NCBI GenBank assembly: GCA_036172665.1
Contig: CM069873.1
Span: 42,316,001 to 42,380,000, forward strand
Reading direction: 5' to 3'
DNA length: 64,000 nucleotides
Origin: Prosopocoilus inquinatus
Taxonomy: Eukaryota > Arthropoda > Insecta > Coleoptera > Lucanidae
The position numbers and the translations under genes are program-made. The notes beneath the pieces were generated by a model that made no database searches, was not told the DNA's origin, and was given only the letters and a program-made list of their open reading frames with translations. Each line of letters starts with the position of its first letter. The stretch's first letter is position 1. Positions 1 to 11,324 of this stretch are shown here, in pieces.

Positions 1-149
1 TTTCGTTTAAAACTATTTCTAGCTTCAGCTGCGCCCGAGAACTTCGTATCTCACATCAAAGTTACTGGAGTCCATCGAAACGCCAAATAACATGATAGAT
101 TAGTAAGGATCGATTAGATACATCACAGGAACAACGCTAATGCGTGTTG
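1..149 (+). repeat. Reference monomer and description of the 149-bp unit
   Basis: First complete monomer in the phase used here; the phase is arbitrary. The consensus is about 41% GC with nine CpGs, at positions 4, 32, 36, 45, 76, 81, 111, 135 and 143. Landmarks: TTTCGTTTAAAAC at 1-13, AGCT at 21-24 (AluI), CAAATAACAT at 84-93, ATCGAT at 109-114 (ClaI) and ATCACAGGAACAACG at 122-136. Positions 92-120 carry a single C, and GAT recurs five times there, so this stretch is strand-asymmetric. Common variable positions are 5 (G/A), 8 (T/C), 19, 25-27 (TTCTG, TTCAG or TCCTG context), 34, 37, 39, 44-45, 57, 59, 67 (G/A), 77 (G/C), 83 (T/C), 94-95, 101 and 142 (G/A). This copy has the TTCAG, GCCC and CGCC states. 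Confidence 0.95.
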
Positions 150-298
150 TTTCGTTTAAACCTATTTCCAGCTTCTGCTGCGTCCGAAAATTTCGTATCT
201 CACATTAGAGTTACTGGAGTCCATCGAAACGTCAAATAACATGATAGATGAGTAAGGATAGATTAGATACATCACAGGAACAACGATAATGCGTGTTG

Positions 299-447
299 TT
301 TCATTTAAAACTATTTCCAGCTTCAGCTGCGTCCGAGAACTTCGTATCTCACTTCAGAGTTACTGGAGCCCATCCAAACGTCAAATAACATGATAGATGA
401 GTAAGGATCGATTACATTCATCACAGGAACAACGCTAATACGTGTTG
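299..447 (+). repeat. Zone-C-type monomer stranded at the left end
   Basis: This unit combines TTTCATTT at its start, CACTTCAGAG, GGAGCCCATCC and GATTACATTCATC. That combination recurs many times in zone C, for example near 29874-29930, 34490-34550, 40310-40360, 50750-50800, 56550-56600 and 62060-62110. Scanning by eye I found no other copy between 448 and about 29.8 kb. It is a normal-length 149-bp monomer. Its position suggests that zone-C-like satellite also lay to the left before the zone A HOR expanded. Confidence 0.75.
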
Positions 448-1788
448 TTTCGTTTAAAACTATTTCCAGCTTCTGCTGCGTCCGAGAACTTTGTATCTCA
501 CATCAGAGATACTGGAGTCCATCCAAACGTCAAATAACATGATAGATGAGTAAGGATCGATTAGATACATCACAGGAACAACGCTAATGCGTGTTGTTTC
601 GTCTAAAACTATTTCCAGCTTCTGCTGCGTCCGAGAACTTTGTATCTCACATCAGAGTTACTGGAGTCCATCCAAACGTCAAGTAACATGATAGATGAGT
701 AAGGATCGATTAGATACATCACAGGAACAACGCTAATACGTGTTGTTTCGTTCAAAACTATTTCCAGCTTCTGCTGCGTCCGAGAACTTTGTATCTCACA
801 TCAGAGTTACTGGAGTTCATCCAAACGTCAAGTAACATGATAGATGAGTAAGGATCGATTAGATACAGCACAGGGACAACGTTAATGCGTGTTGTTTCAT
901 TTAAAACTATTTCCAGCTTCTGCTGCGTCCGAAAATTTCGTATCTCACATCAGAGTTACTGGAGTCCATCCAAACGTCAAATAACATGATAGATGAGTCA
1001 GGATCGATTAGATACGTCACAGGAACAACGCTAATGCGTGTTGTTTCGTTTAAAACTATTTCTAGCTTCAGCTGCGCCAGAGAACTTCGTATCTCACATC
1101 AAAGTTACCGGAGTGCATCCAAACGTCAAGTAACATGATAGATGAGTAAGGATCGATTAGATACATCACAGGAACAACGCTAATGCGTGTTGTTTCATTT
1201 AAAACTATCTCCAGCTTCTGCTGCGTCCGAAAACTTTGTATCTCACATCAGAGTTACTGGAGTCCATCCAAACGTCAAATAACATGATAGATAAGTAAGG
1301 ATCGATTAGATACATCACAGGAACAACGCTAATACGTGTTGTTTCGTTCAAAACTATTTCCAGCTTCTGCTGCGTCCTAGAACTTTGTATCTCACATCAG
1401 AGTTACTGGAGTCCATCGAAACGCCAAATAACATGATAGATGAGTAAGGATCGATTAGATACATCACAGGAACAACGCTAATGCGTGTTGTTTCGTTTAA
1501 AACTATCTCCAGCTTCTGCTGCGTCCGAAAACTTTGTATCTCACATCAGAGTTACTGGAGTCCATCCAAACGTCAAATAACATGATAGATAAGTAAGGAT
1601 CGATTAGATACAGCACAGGAACAACGCTAATGCGTGTTGTTTCGTTTAAAACTATTTCCAGCTTCAGCTGCGTCCGAGAACTTCGTATCTCACATCAAAG
1701 TTACTGGAGTCCATCGAAACGCCAAATAACATGATAGATGAGTAAGGATCGATTAGATACATCACAGGAACAACGCTAATGCGTGATG

Positions 1789-4470
1789 TTTCGTTTAAAA
1801 CTATTTCCAGCTTCTGCTGCGTCCGAAAACTTTTTATCTCACATCAGAGTTACTGGAGTCCATCCAAACGTCAAATAACATGATAGATGATTAAGGATCG
1901 ATTAGATACATCACAGGAACAACGCTAATACGTGTTGTTTCGTTCAAAACTATTTCCAGCTTCTGCTGCGTCCGAGAACATTGTATCTCACATCAGAGTT
2001 ACTGGAGTCCATTCAAACGTCAAATAACATGATAGATGAGTAAGGATCGATTAGGTACGTCACAGGAACAACGCTAATGCGTGTTGTTTCGTTTAAAACT
2101 ATTTCTAGCTTCAGCTGCGCCCGAGAACTTCGTATCTCACATCAAAGTTACCGGAGTGCATCCAAACGTCAAATAACATGATAGATGAGTAAGGATCGAT
2201 TAGATACATCACAGGAACAACGCTAATGCGTGTTGTTTCATTTAAAACTATTTCCAGCTTCTGCTGCGTCCGAAAACTTTGTATCTCACATCAGAGTTAC
2301 TGGAGTCCATCTAAACGTCAAATAACGTGATAGATGAGTAAGGATCGATTAGATACATCACAGGAACAACGCTAATGCGTGTTGTTTCGTTTAAAACTAT
2401 TTCCAGCTTCTGCTGCACCCAAGAACTTCGTATCTCACATCAGAGTTACTAGAGTCCATCGAAACGTCAAATAACATGATAGATAAATAAGGATCGATTA
2501 GATACATCACAGGAACAACGCTAATGCGTGTTGTTTCATTTAAAACTATTTCCAGCTTCTGCTGCGTCCGAGAACTTCGTTTCTCACATCAGGGTTACTG
2601 GAGTCCATCCAAACGTCAAATAACATGATAGATAAGTAAGGATCGATTAGATACAGCACAGGAACAACGCTAATGCGTGTTGTTTCGTTTAAAACTATTT
2701 CCAGCTTCTGCTGCACCCAAGAACTTCGTATCTCACATCAAAGTTACTGGAGTCCATCGAAACGCCAAATAACATGATAGATGAGTAAGGATCGATTAGA
2801 TACATCACAGGTACAACGCTAATGCGTGTTGTTTCGTTTAAAACTATTTCCAGCTTCTGCTGCGTCCGAAAACTTTGTATCTCACATCAGAGTTACTGGA
2901 GTCCATCCAAACGTCAAATAACATGATAGATGATTAAGGATCGATTAGACACATCACAGGAACAACGCTAATACGTGTTGTTTCGTTCAAAACTATTTCC
3001 AGATTCTGCTGCGTTCGAAAATTTCGTATCTCACATCAGAGTTACTGGAGTCCATCGAAACGTCAAATAACATAGTAGATAAGTAAGGATCGATTAGATG
3101 CATCACAGGAACAACGCTAATACGTGTTGCTTCTTTTAAAACTATTTCCAACTCCTGCTGCGCCCAAAAACTTCGTATGTCACATCAGAGTTACTAGAGT
3201 CCATCGAAAAGTCAAATAACATGATAGATGAGTAAGGATCGATTAGATACATCACAGGAACAACGCTAATGCGTGTTGTTTCGTTTAAAACTATTTCCAG
3301 CTTCAGCTGCGTCCGAGAACTTCGTATCTCACATCAAAGTTACTGGAGTCCATCGAAACGCCAAATAACATGATAGATGAGTAAGGATCGATTAGTTACA
3401 TCACAGGAACAATGCTAATGCGTGTTGTTTCGTTTAAAACTATTTCCAGCTTCTGCTGCGTCCGAAAATTTCGTATCTCACATTAGAGTTACTGGAGTCC
3501 ATCGAAACATCAAATAACATAGTAGCTAAGTAAGGATCAATTAGATACATCACAGGAACAACGCTAATACGTGTTGCTTCGTTTAAAACTATTTCCAGCT
3601 CCTGCTGCGCCCAAAAACTTCGTATCTTACATCAGAGTTACTAGAGTCCATCGAAACTTCAAATAACATAGTAGCTAAATAAGGATCGATTAGATACATC
3701 ACAGGAACAACGCTAATACGTGTTGTTTCGTTCAAAACTATTTCCAGCTTCTGCTGCGTCCGAAAACTTTGTATCTCACATCAGAGTTACTGGAGTCCAT
3801 CGAAACGCCAAATAACATGATAGATGAGTAAGGATTGATTAGATACATCACAGGAACAACGCTAATGCGTGTTGTTTCGTTTAAAACTATCTCCAGCTTC
3901 TGCTGCGTCCGAAAACTTTGTATCTCACATCAGAGTTACTGGAGTCCATCCAAACGTCAAATAACATGATAGATAAGTAAGGATCGATTAGATACATCAC
4001 AGGAACAACGCTAATACGTGTTGTTTCGTTCAAAACTATTTCCAGCTTCTGCTGCGTCCTAGAACTTTGTATCTCACATCAGAGTTACTGGAGTCCATCC
4101 AAACGTCAAATAACATGATGGGTGAGTAAGGATCGATTAGATACATCACAGGAACAACGCTAATGCGTGTTGTTTCATTTAAAACTATTTCCAGCTTCTG
4201 CTGCGTCCGAGAACTTCGTTTCTCACATCAGGGTTACTGGAGTCCATCCAAACGTCAAATAACATGATAGATAAGTAAGGATCGATTAGATACAGCACAG
4301 GAACAACGCTAATGCGTGTTGTTTCGTTTAAAACTATTTCCAGCTTCAGCTGCGTCCGAGAACTTCGTATCTCACATCAAAGTTACTGGAGTCCATCGAA
4401 ACGCCAAATAACATGATAGATGAGTAAGGATCGATTAGATACATCACAGGAACAACGCTAATGCGTGATG
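1789..4470 (+). repeat. 18-monomer HOR, copy 1 (complete, 2682 bp)
   Basis: Eighteen distinguishable monomers, called units 1-18 here. Diagnostic variants: unit 2 has GAACATTG, CCATTCAAAC and AGGTACGTC (2053-2061); unit 3 has CCGGAGTGCATCC; unit 4 has CATCTAAACG and AACGTGATAG; units 5 and 7 have CTGCACCCAAG; units 6 and 17 have CGTTTCTCACATCAGGG; unit 9 has GCGTTCGAAAATTTCG; unit 10 starts CTTCTTTT; units 11 and 18 have TTCAGCTG; unit 12 has GGATCAATT; unit 13 has GAAACTTCAAAT; unit 14 ends with GGATTGATT; unit 15 has TATCTCC; unit 16 has TCCTAGAAC and GATGGGTG. The copy is bounded by GCGTGATG at 1781 and 4463, exactly 2,682 bp apart, where most monomers have GCGTGTTG. Confidence 0.9.
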
Positions 4471-5960
4471 TTTCGTTTAAAACTATTTCCAGCTTCTGCT
4501 GCGTCCGAAAACTTTTTATCTCACATCAGAGTTACTGGAGTCCATCCAAACGTCAAATAACATGATAGATGATTAAGGATCGATTAGATACATCACAGGA
4601 ACAACGCTAATACGTGTTGTTTCGTTCAAAACTATTTCCAGCTTCTGCTGCGTCCGAGAACATTGTATCTCACATCAGAGTTACTGGAGTCTATTCAAAC
4701 GTCAAATAACATGATATATGAGTAAGGATCGATTAGGTACGTCACAGGAACAACGCTAATGCGTGTTGTTTCGTTTAAAACTATTTCTAGCTTCAGCTGC
4801 GCCCGAGAACTTCGTATCTCACATCAAAGTTACCGGAGTGCATCCAAACGTCAAATAACATGATAGATGAGTAAGGATCGATTAGATACATCACAGGAAC
4901 AACGCCAATGCGTGTTGTTTCATTTAAAACTATTTCCAGCTTCTGCTGCGTCCGAAAACTTTGTATCTCACATCAGAGTTACTGGAGTCCATCTAAACGT
5001 CAAATAACGTGATAGATGAGTAAGGATCGATTAGATACATCACAGGAACAACGCTAATGCGTGTTGTTTCGTTTAAAACTATTTCCAGCTTCTGCTGCAC
5101 CCAAGAACTTCGTATCTCACATCAGAGTTACTAGAGTCCACCGAAACGTCAAATAACATGATAGATAAATAAGGATCGATTAGATACATCACAGGAACAA
5201 CGCTAATGCGTGTTGTTTCATTTAAAACTATTTCCAGCTTCTGCTGCGTCCGAGAACTTCGTTTCTCACATCAGGGTTACTGGAGTCCATCCAAACGTCA
5301 AATAACATGATAGATAAGTAAGGATCGATTAGATACAGCACAGGAACAACGCTAATGCGTGTTGTTTCGTTTAAAACTATTTCCAGCTTCTGCTGCACCC
5401 AAGAACTTCGTATCTCACATCAAAGTTACTGGAGTCCATCGAAACGCCAAATAACATGATAGATGAGTAAGGATCGATTAGATACATCACAGGTACAACG
5501 CTAATGCGTGTTGTTTCGTTTAAAACTATTTCCAGCTTCTGCTGCGTCCGAAAACTTTGTATCTCACATCAGAGTTACTGGAGTCCATCCAAACGTCAAA
5601 TAACATGATAGATGATTAAGGATCGATTAGACACATCACAGGAACAACGCTAATACGTGTTGTTTCGTTCAAAACTATTTCCAGATTCTGCTGCGTTCGA
5701 AAATTTCGTATCTCACATCAGAGTTACTGGAGTCCATCGAAACGTCAAATAACATAGTAGATAAGTAAGGATCGATTAGATGCATCACAGGAACAACGCT
5801 AATACGTGTTGCTTCTTTTAAAACTATTTCCAACTCCTGCTGCGCCCAAAAACTTCGTATGTCACATCAGAGTTACTAGAGTCCATCGAAACGTCAAATA
5901 ACATGATAGATGAGTAAGGATCGATTAGATACATCACAGGAACAACGCTAATGCGTGATG
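4471..5960 (+). repeat. 18-mer HOR, copy 2, truncated to units 1-10 (1490 bp)
   Basis: Units 1-10 in order, then a jump straight to unit 1 of the next copy; units 11-18 are missing (8 monomers, 1,192 bp). The last monomer, 5812-5960, begins as unit 10 (CTTCTTTT, CAACTCCTG, TATGTCAC) and ends in the GCGTGATG of unit 18, so it is a unit 10/unit 18 hybrid. Three variants seen here, GATATATG at 4713, CGCCAATG at 4903 and CCACCG at 5138, are shared only with copy 5, at exactly +6,854 bp, which makes copies 2 and 5 sisters. Confidence 0.88.
5812..5960 (+). repeat. Hybrid monomer unit 10/unit 18, crossover junction
   Basis: The left part carries unit-10 variants up to monomer position 83 (T in ACGTC; unit 18 has C). 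The right end carries the unit-18 variant at position 147 (A in GCGTGATG). The exchange therefore lies in 5895-5957, where the two parents are indistinguishable. An identical hybrid sits at 8494-8642. One ancestral crossover followed by duplication is the simplest explanation. Confidence 0.75.
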
Positions 5961-8642
5961 TTTCGTTTAAAACTATTTCCAGCTTCTGCTGCGTCCGAAA
6001 ACTTTTTATCTCACATCAGAGTTACTGGAGTCCATCCAAACGTCAAATAACATGATAGATGATTAAGGATCGATTAGATACATCACAGGAACAACGCTAA
6101 TACGTGTTGTTTCGTTCAAAACTATTTCCAGCTTCTGCTGCGTCCGAGAACATTGTATCTCACATCAGAGTTACTGGAGTCCATTCAAACGTCAAATAAC
6201 ATGATAGATGAGTAAGGATCGATTAGGTACGTCACAGGAACAACGCTAATGCGTGTTGTTTCGTTTAAAACTATTTCTAGCTTCAGCTGCGCCCGAGAAC
6301 TTCGTATCTCACATCAAAGTTACCGGAGTGCATCCAAACGTCAAATAACATGATAGATGAGTAAGGATCGATTAGATACATCACAGGAACAACGCTAATG
6401 CGTGTTGTTTCATTTAAAACTATTTCCAGCTTCTGCTGCGTCCGAAAACTTTGTATCTCACATCAGAGTTACTGGAGTCCATCTAAACGTCAAATAACGT
6501 GATAGATGAGTAAGGATCGATTAGATACATCACAGGAACAACGCTAATGCGTGTTGTTTCGTTTAAAACTATTTCCAGCTTCTGCTGCACCCAAGAACTT
6601 CGTATCTCACATCAGAGTTACTAGAGTCCATCGAAACGTCAAATAACATGATAGATAAATAAGGATCGATTAGATACATCACAGGAACAACGCTAATGCG
6701 TGTTGTTTCATTTAAAACTATTTCCAGCTTCTGCTGCGTCCGAGAACTTCGTTTCTCACATCAGGGTTACTGGAGTCCATCCAAACGTCAAATAACATGA
6801 TAGATAAGTAAGGATCGATTAGATACAGCACAGGAACAACGCTAATGCGTGTTGTTTCGTTTAAAACTATTTCCAGCTTCTGCTGCACCCAAGAACTTCG
6901 TATCTCACATCAAAGTTACTGGAGTCCATCGAAACGCCAAATAACATGATAGATGAGTAAGGATCGATTAGATACATCACAGGTACAACGCTAATGCGTG
7001 TTGTTTCGTTTAAAACTATTTCCAGCTTCTGCTGCGTCCGAAAACTTTGTATCTCACATCAGAGTTACTGGAGTCCATCCAAACGTCAAATAACATGATA
7101 GATGATTAAGGATCGATTAGACACATCACAGGAACAACGCTAATACGTGTTGTTTCGTTCAAAACTATTTCCAGATTCTGCTGCGTTCGAAAATTTCGTA
7201 TCTCACATCAGAGTTACTGGAGTCCATCGAAACGTCAAATAACATAGTAGATAAGTAAGGATCGATTAGATGCATCACAGGAACAACGCTAATACGTGTT
7301 GCTTCTTTTAAAACTATTTCCAACTCCTGCTGCGCCCAAAAACTTCGTATGTCACATCAGAGTTACTAGAGTCCATCGAAACGTCAAATAACATGATAGA
7401 TGAGTAAGGATCGATTAGATACATCACAGGAACAACGCTAATGCGTGTTGTTTCGTTTAAAACTATTTCCAGCTTCAGCTGCGTCCGAGAACTTCGTATC
7501 TCACATCAAAGTTACTGGAGTCCATCGAAACGCCAAATAACATGATAGATGAGTAAGGATCGATTAGTTACATCACAGGAACAATGCTAATGCGTGTTGT
7601 TTCGTTTAAAACTATTTCCAGCTTCTGCTGCGTCCGAAAATTTCGTATCTCACATTAGAGTTACTGGAGTCCATCGAAACATCAAATAACATAGTAGCTA
7701 AGTAAGGATCAATTAGATACATCACAGGAACAACGCTAATACGTGTTGCTTCGTTTAAAACTATTTCCAGCTCCTGCTGCGCCCAAAAACTTCGTATCTT
7801 ACATCAGAGTTACTAGAGTCCATCGAAACTTCAAATAACATAGTAGCTAAATAAGGATCGATTAGATACATCACAGGAACAACGCTAATGCGTGTTGTTT
7901 CATTTAAAACTATTTCCAGCTTCTGCTGCGTCCGAGAACTTCGTTTCTCACATCAGGGTTACTGGAGTCCATCCAAACGTCAAATAACATGATAGATAAG
8001 TAAGGATCGATTAGATACAGCACAGGAACAACGCTAATGCGTGTTGTTTCGTTTAAAACTATTTCCAGCTTCTGCTGCACCCAGGAACTTCGTATCTCAC
8101 ATCAAAGTTACTGGAGTCCATCGAAACGCCAAATAACATGATAGATGAGTAAGGATCGATTAGATACATCACAGGTACAACGCTAATGCGTGTTGTTTCG
8201 TTTAAAACTATTTCCAGCTTCTGCTGCGTCCGAAAACTTTGTATCTCACATCAGAGTTACTGGAGTCCATCCAAACGTCAAATAACATGATAGATGATTA
8301 AGGATCGATTAGACACATCACAGGAACAACGCTAATACGTGTTGTTTCGTTCAAAACTATTTCCAGATTCTGCTGCGTTCGAAAATTTCGTATCTCACAT
8401 CAGAGTTACTGGAGTCCATCGAAACGTCAAATAACATAGTAGATAAGTAAGGATCGATTAGATGCATCACAGGAACAACGCTAATACGTGTTGCTTCTTT
8501 TAAAACTATTTCCAACTCCTGCTGCGCCCAAAAACTTCGTATGTCACATCAGAGTTACTAGAGTCCATCGAAACGTCAAATAACATGATAGATGAGTAAG
8601 GATCGATTAGATACATCACAGGAACAACGCTAATGCGTGATG
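5961..8642 (+). repeat. 18-mer HOR, copy 3, rearranged: units 1-13 then 6-10
   Basis: Same total length as a full copy (2,682 bp) but different content. Units 1-13 run from 5961 to 7897; the series then drops back to unit 6 at 7898 (TTTCATTT and CGTTTCTCACATCAGGG) and runs through unit 10, ending in the hybrid 8494-8642. The step back is an 8-monomer shift: CTGCACCC at 8073 corresponds to 6881, 1,192 bp away. Monomer 7749-7897 starts as unit 13 (GAAACTTCAAAT, GTAGCTAAATAAGG) but ends GCGTGTTG like unit 5, which places this second exchange within about 7850-7890. CCCAGGAAC near 8080 is private to this copy. Confidence 0.85.
8494..8642 (+). repeat. Second copy of the unit 10/unit 18 hybrid monomer
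   Basis: It has the same composition as 5812-5960: unit-10 start, unit-18 GCGTGATG end, exchange interval 8577-8639. The offset to the first hybrid is exactly 2,682 bp. It precedes a complete HOR copy, whereas the first precedes the rearranged copy 3. Confidence 0.75.
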
Positions 8643-11324
8643 TTTCGTTTAAAACTATTTCCAGCTTCTGCTGCGTCCGAAAACTTTTTATCTCACATCA
8701 GAGTTACTGGAGTCCATCCAAACGTCAAATAACATGATAGATGATTAAGGATCGATTAGATACATCACAGGAACAACGCTAATACGTGTTGTTTCGTTCA
8801 AAACTATTTCCAGCTTCTGCTGCGTCCGAGAACATTGTATCTCACATCAGAGTTACTGGAGTCCATTCAAACGTCAAATAACATGATAGATGAGTAAGGA
8901 TCGATTAGGTACGTCACAGGAACAACGCTAATGCGTGTTGTTTCGTTTAAAACTATTTCTAGCTTCAGCTGCGCCCGAGAACTTCGTATCTCACATCAAA
9001 GTTACCGGAGTGCATCCAAACGTCAAATAACATGATAGATGAGTAAGGATCGATTAGATACATCACAGGAACAACGCTAATGCGTGTTGTTTCATTTAAA
9101 ACTATTTCCAGCTTCTGCTGCGTCCGAAAACTTTGTATCTCACATCAGAGTTACTGGAGTCCATCTAAACGTCAAATAACGTGATAGATGAGTAAGGATC
9201 GATTAGATACATCACAGGAACAACGCTAATGCGTGTTGTTTCGTTTAAAACTATTTCCAGCTTCTGCTGCACCCAAGAACTTCGTATCTCACATCAGAGT
9301 TACTAGAGTCCATCGAAACGTCAAATAACATGATAGATAAATAAGGATCGATTAGATACATCACAGGAACAACGCTAATGCGTGTTGTTTCATTTAAAAC
9401 TATTTCCAGCTTCTGCTGCGTCCGAGAACTTCGTTTCTCACATCAGGGTTACTGGAGTCCATCCAAACGTCAAATAACATGATAGATAAGTAAGGATCGA
9501 TTAGATACAGCACAGGAACAACGCTAATGCGTGTTGTTTCGTTTAAAACTATTTCCAGCTTCTGCTGCACCCAAGAACTTCGTATCTCACATCAAAGTTA
9601 CTGGAGTCCATCGAAACGCCAAATAACATGATAGATGAGTAAGGATCGATTAGATACATCACAGGTACAACGCTAATGCGTGTTGTTTCGTTTAAAACTA
9701 TTTCCAGCTTCTGCTGCGTCCGAAAACTTTGTATCTCACATCAGAGTTACTGGAGTCCATCCAAACGTCAAATAACATGATAGATGATTAAGGATCGATT
9801 AGACACATCACAGGAACAACGCTAATACGTGTTGTTTCGTTCAAAACTATTTCCAGATTCTGCTGCGTTCGAAAATTTCGTATCTCACATCAGAGTTACT
9901 GGAGTCCATCGAAACGTCAAATAACATAGTAGATAAGTAAGGATCGATTAGATGCATCACAGGAACAACGCTAATACGTGTTGCTTCTTTTAAAACTATT
10001 TCCAACTCCTGCTGCGCCCAAAAACTTCGTATGTCACATCAGAGTTACTAGAGTCCATCGAAACGTCAAATAACATGATAGATGAGTAAGGATCGATTAG
10101 ATACATCACAGGAACAACGCTAATGCGTGTTGTTTCGTTTAAAACTATTTCCAGCTTCAGCTGCGTCCGAGAACTTCGTATCTCACATCAAAGTTACTGG
10201 AGTCCATCGAAACGCCAAATAACATGATAGATGAGTAAGGATCGATTAGTTACATCACAGGAACAATGCTAATGCGTGTTGTTTCGTTTAAAACTATTTC
10301 CAGCTTCTGCTGCGTCCGAAAATTTCGTATCTCACATTAGAGTTACTGGAGTCCATCGAAACATCAAATAACATAGTAGCTAAGTAAGGATCAATTAGAT
10401 ACATCACAGGAACAACGCTAATACGTGTTGCTTCGTTTAAAACTATTTCCAGCTCCTGCTGCGCCCAAAAACTTCGTATCTTACATCAGAGTTACTAGAG
10501 TCCATCGAAACTTCAAATAACATAGTAGCTAAATAAGGATCGATTAGATACATCACAGGAACAACGCTAATACGTGTTGTTTCGTTCAAAACTATTTCCA
10601 GCTTCTGCTGCGTCCGAAAACTTTGTATCTCACATCAGAGTTACTGGAGTCCATCGAAACGCCAAATAACATGATAGATGAGTAAGGATTGATTAGATAC
10701 ATCACAGGAACAACGCTAATGCGTGTTGTTTCGTTTAAAACTATCTCCAGCTTCTGCTGCGTCCGAAAACTTTGTATCTCACATCAGAGTTACTGGAGTC
10801 CATCCAAACGTCAAATAACATGATAGATAAGTAAGGATCGATTAGATACATCACAGGAACAACGCTAATACGTGTTGTTTCGTTCAAAACTATTTCCAGC
10901 TTCTGCTGCGTCCTAGAACTTTGTATCTCACATCAGAGATACTGGAGTCCATCCAAACGTCAAATAGCATGATGGGTGAGTAAGGATCGATTAGATACAT
11001 CACAGGAACAACGCTAATGCGTGTTGTTTCATTTAAAACTATTTCCAGCTTCTGCTGCGTCCGAGAACTTCGTTTCTCACATCAGGGTTACTGGAGTCCA
11101 TCCAAACGTCAAATAACATGATAGATAAGTAAGGATCGATTAGATACAGCACAGGAACAACGCTAATGCGTGTTGTTTCGTTTAAAACTATTTCCAGCTT
11201 CAGCTGCGTCCGAGAACTTCGTATCTCACATCAAAGTTACTGGAGTCCATCGAAACGCCAAATAACATGATAGATGAGTAAGGATCGATTAGATACATCA
11301 CAGGAACAACGCTAATGCGTGATG
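8643..11324 (+). repeat. 18-mer HOR, copy 4 (complete, 2682 bp)
   Basis: Colinear with copy 1 over all 18 units at an offset of 6,854 bp (46 monomers). The AGGTACGTC marker is at 8907 and the GGATTGATT marker at 10686 (3832 in copy 1). Few differences are visible. In unit 16, CAGAGATACTGG and CAAATAGCAT (around 10930-10970) replace CAGAGTTACTGG and CAAATAACAT of copy 1. Ends with GCGTGATG at 11317. Confidence 0.9.

Larger units (their letters stand above)
1..1788 (+). repeat. Irregular lead-in, 12 monomers before the 18-mer HOR
   Basis: Twelve monomers not arranged as a full higher-order unit. Monomers at 1193-1341, 1342-1490 and 1640-1788 resemble units 15, 16 and 18 of the HOR that starts at 1789. 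The intervening 1491-1639 is not unit 17, so this is a damaged or differently recombined end of a preceding HOR copy. Monomer 299-447 is a type otherwise seen only beyond 29.8 kb (see its own entry). Monomer 150-298 has a TTTAAACC start, a variant I saw nowhere else. The left end of the window cuts the array, so its true boundary is unknown. Confidence 0.8.

Noticed and set aside
1..17. Second CENP-B-like start, TTTCGTTTAAAACTATT
   Set aside because: Only TTCG and the following A agree; the CGGG half is absent.
60..82. CENP-B-box-like motif on the reverse strand (TTTCGATGGACTCCAGT)
   Set aside because: Seven of the nine core positions of the mammalian box match, but the CGGG part is broken. 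Such a match is expected by chance in a fair share of random 149-bp units. It is also lost in all monomers with CATCCAAAC. Not reported as a site.
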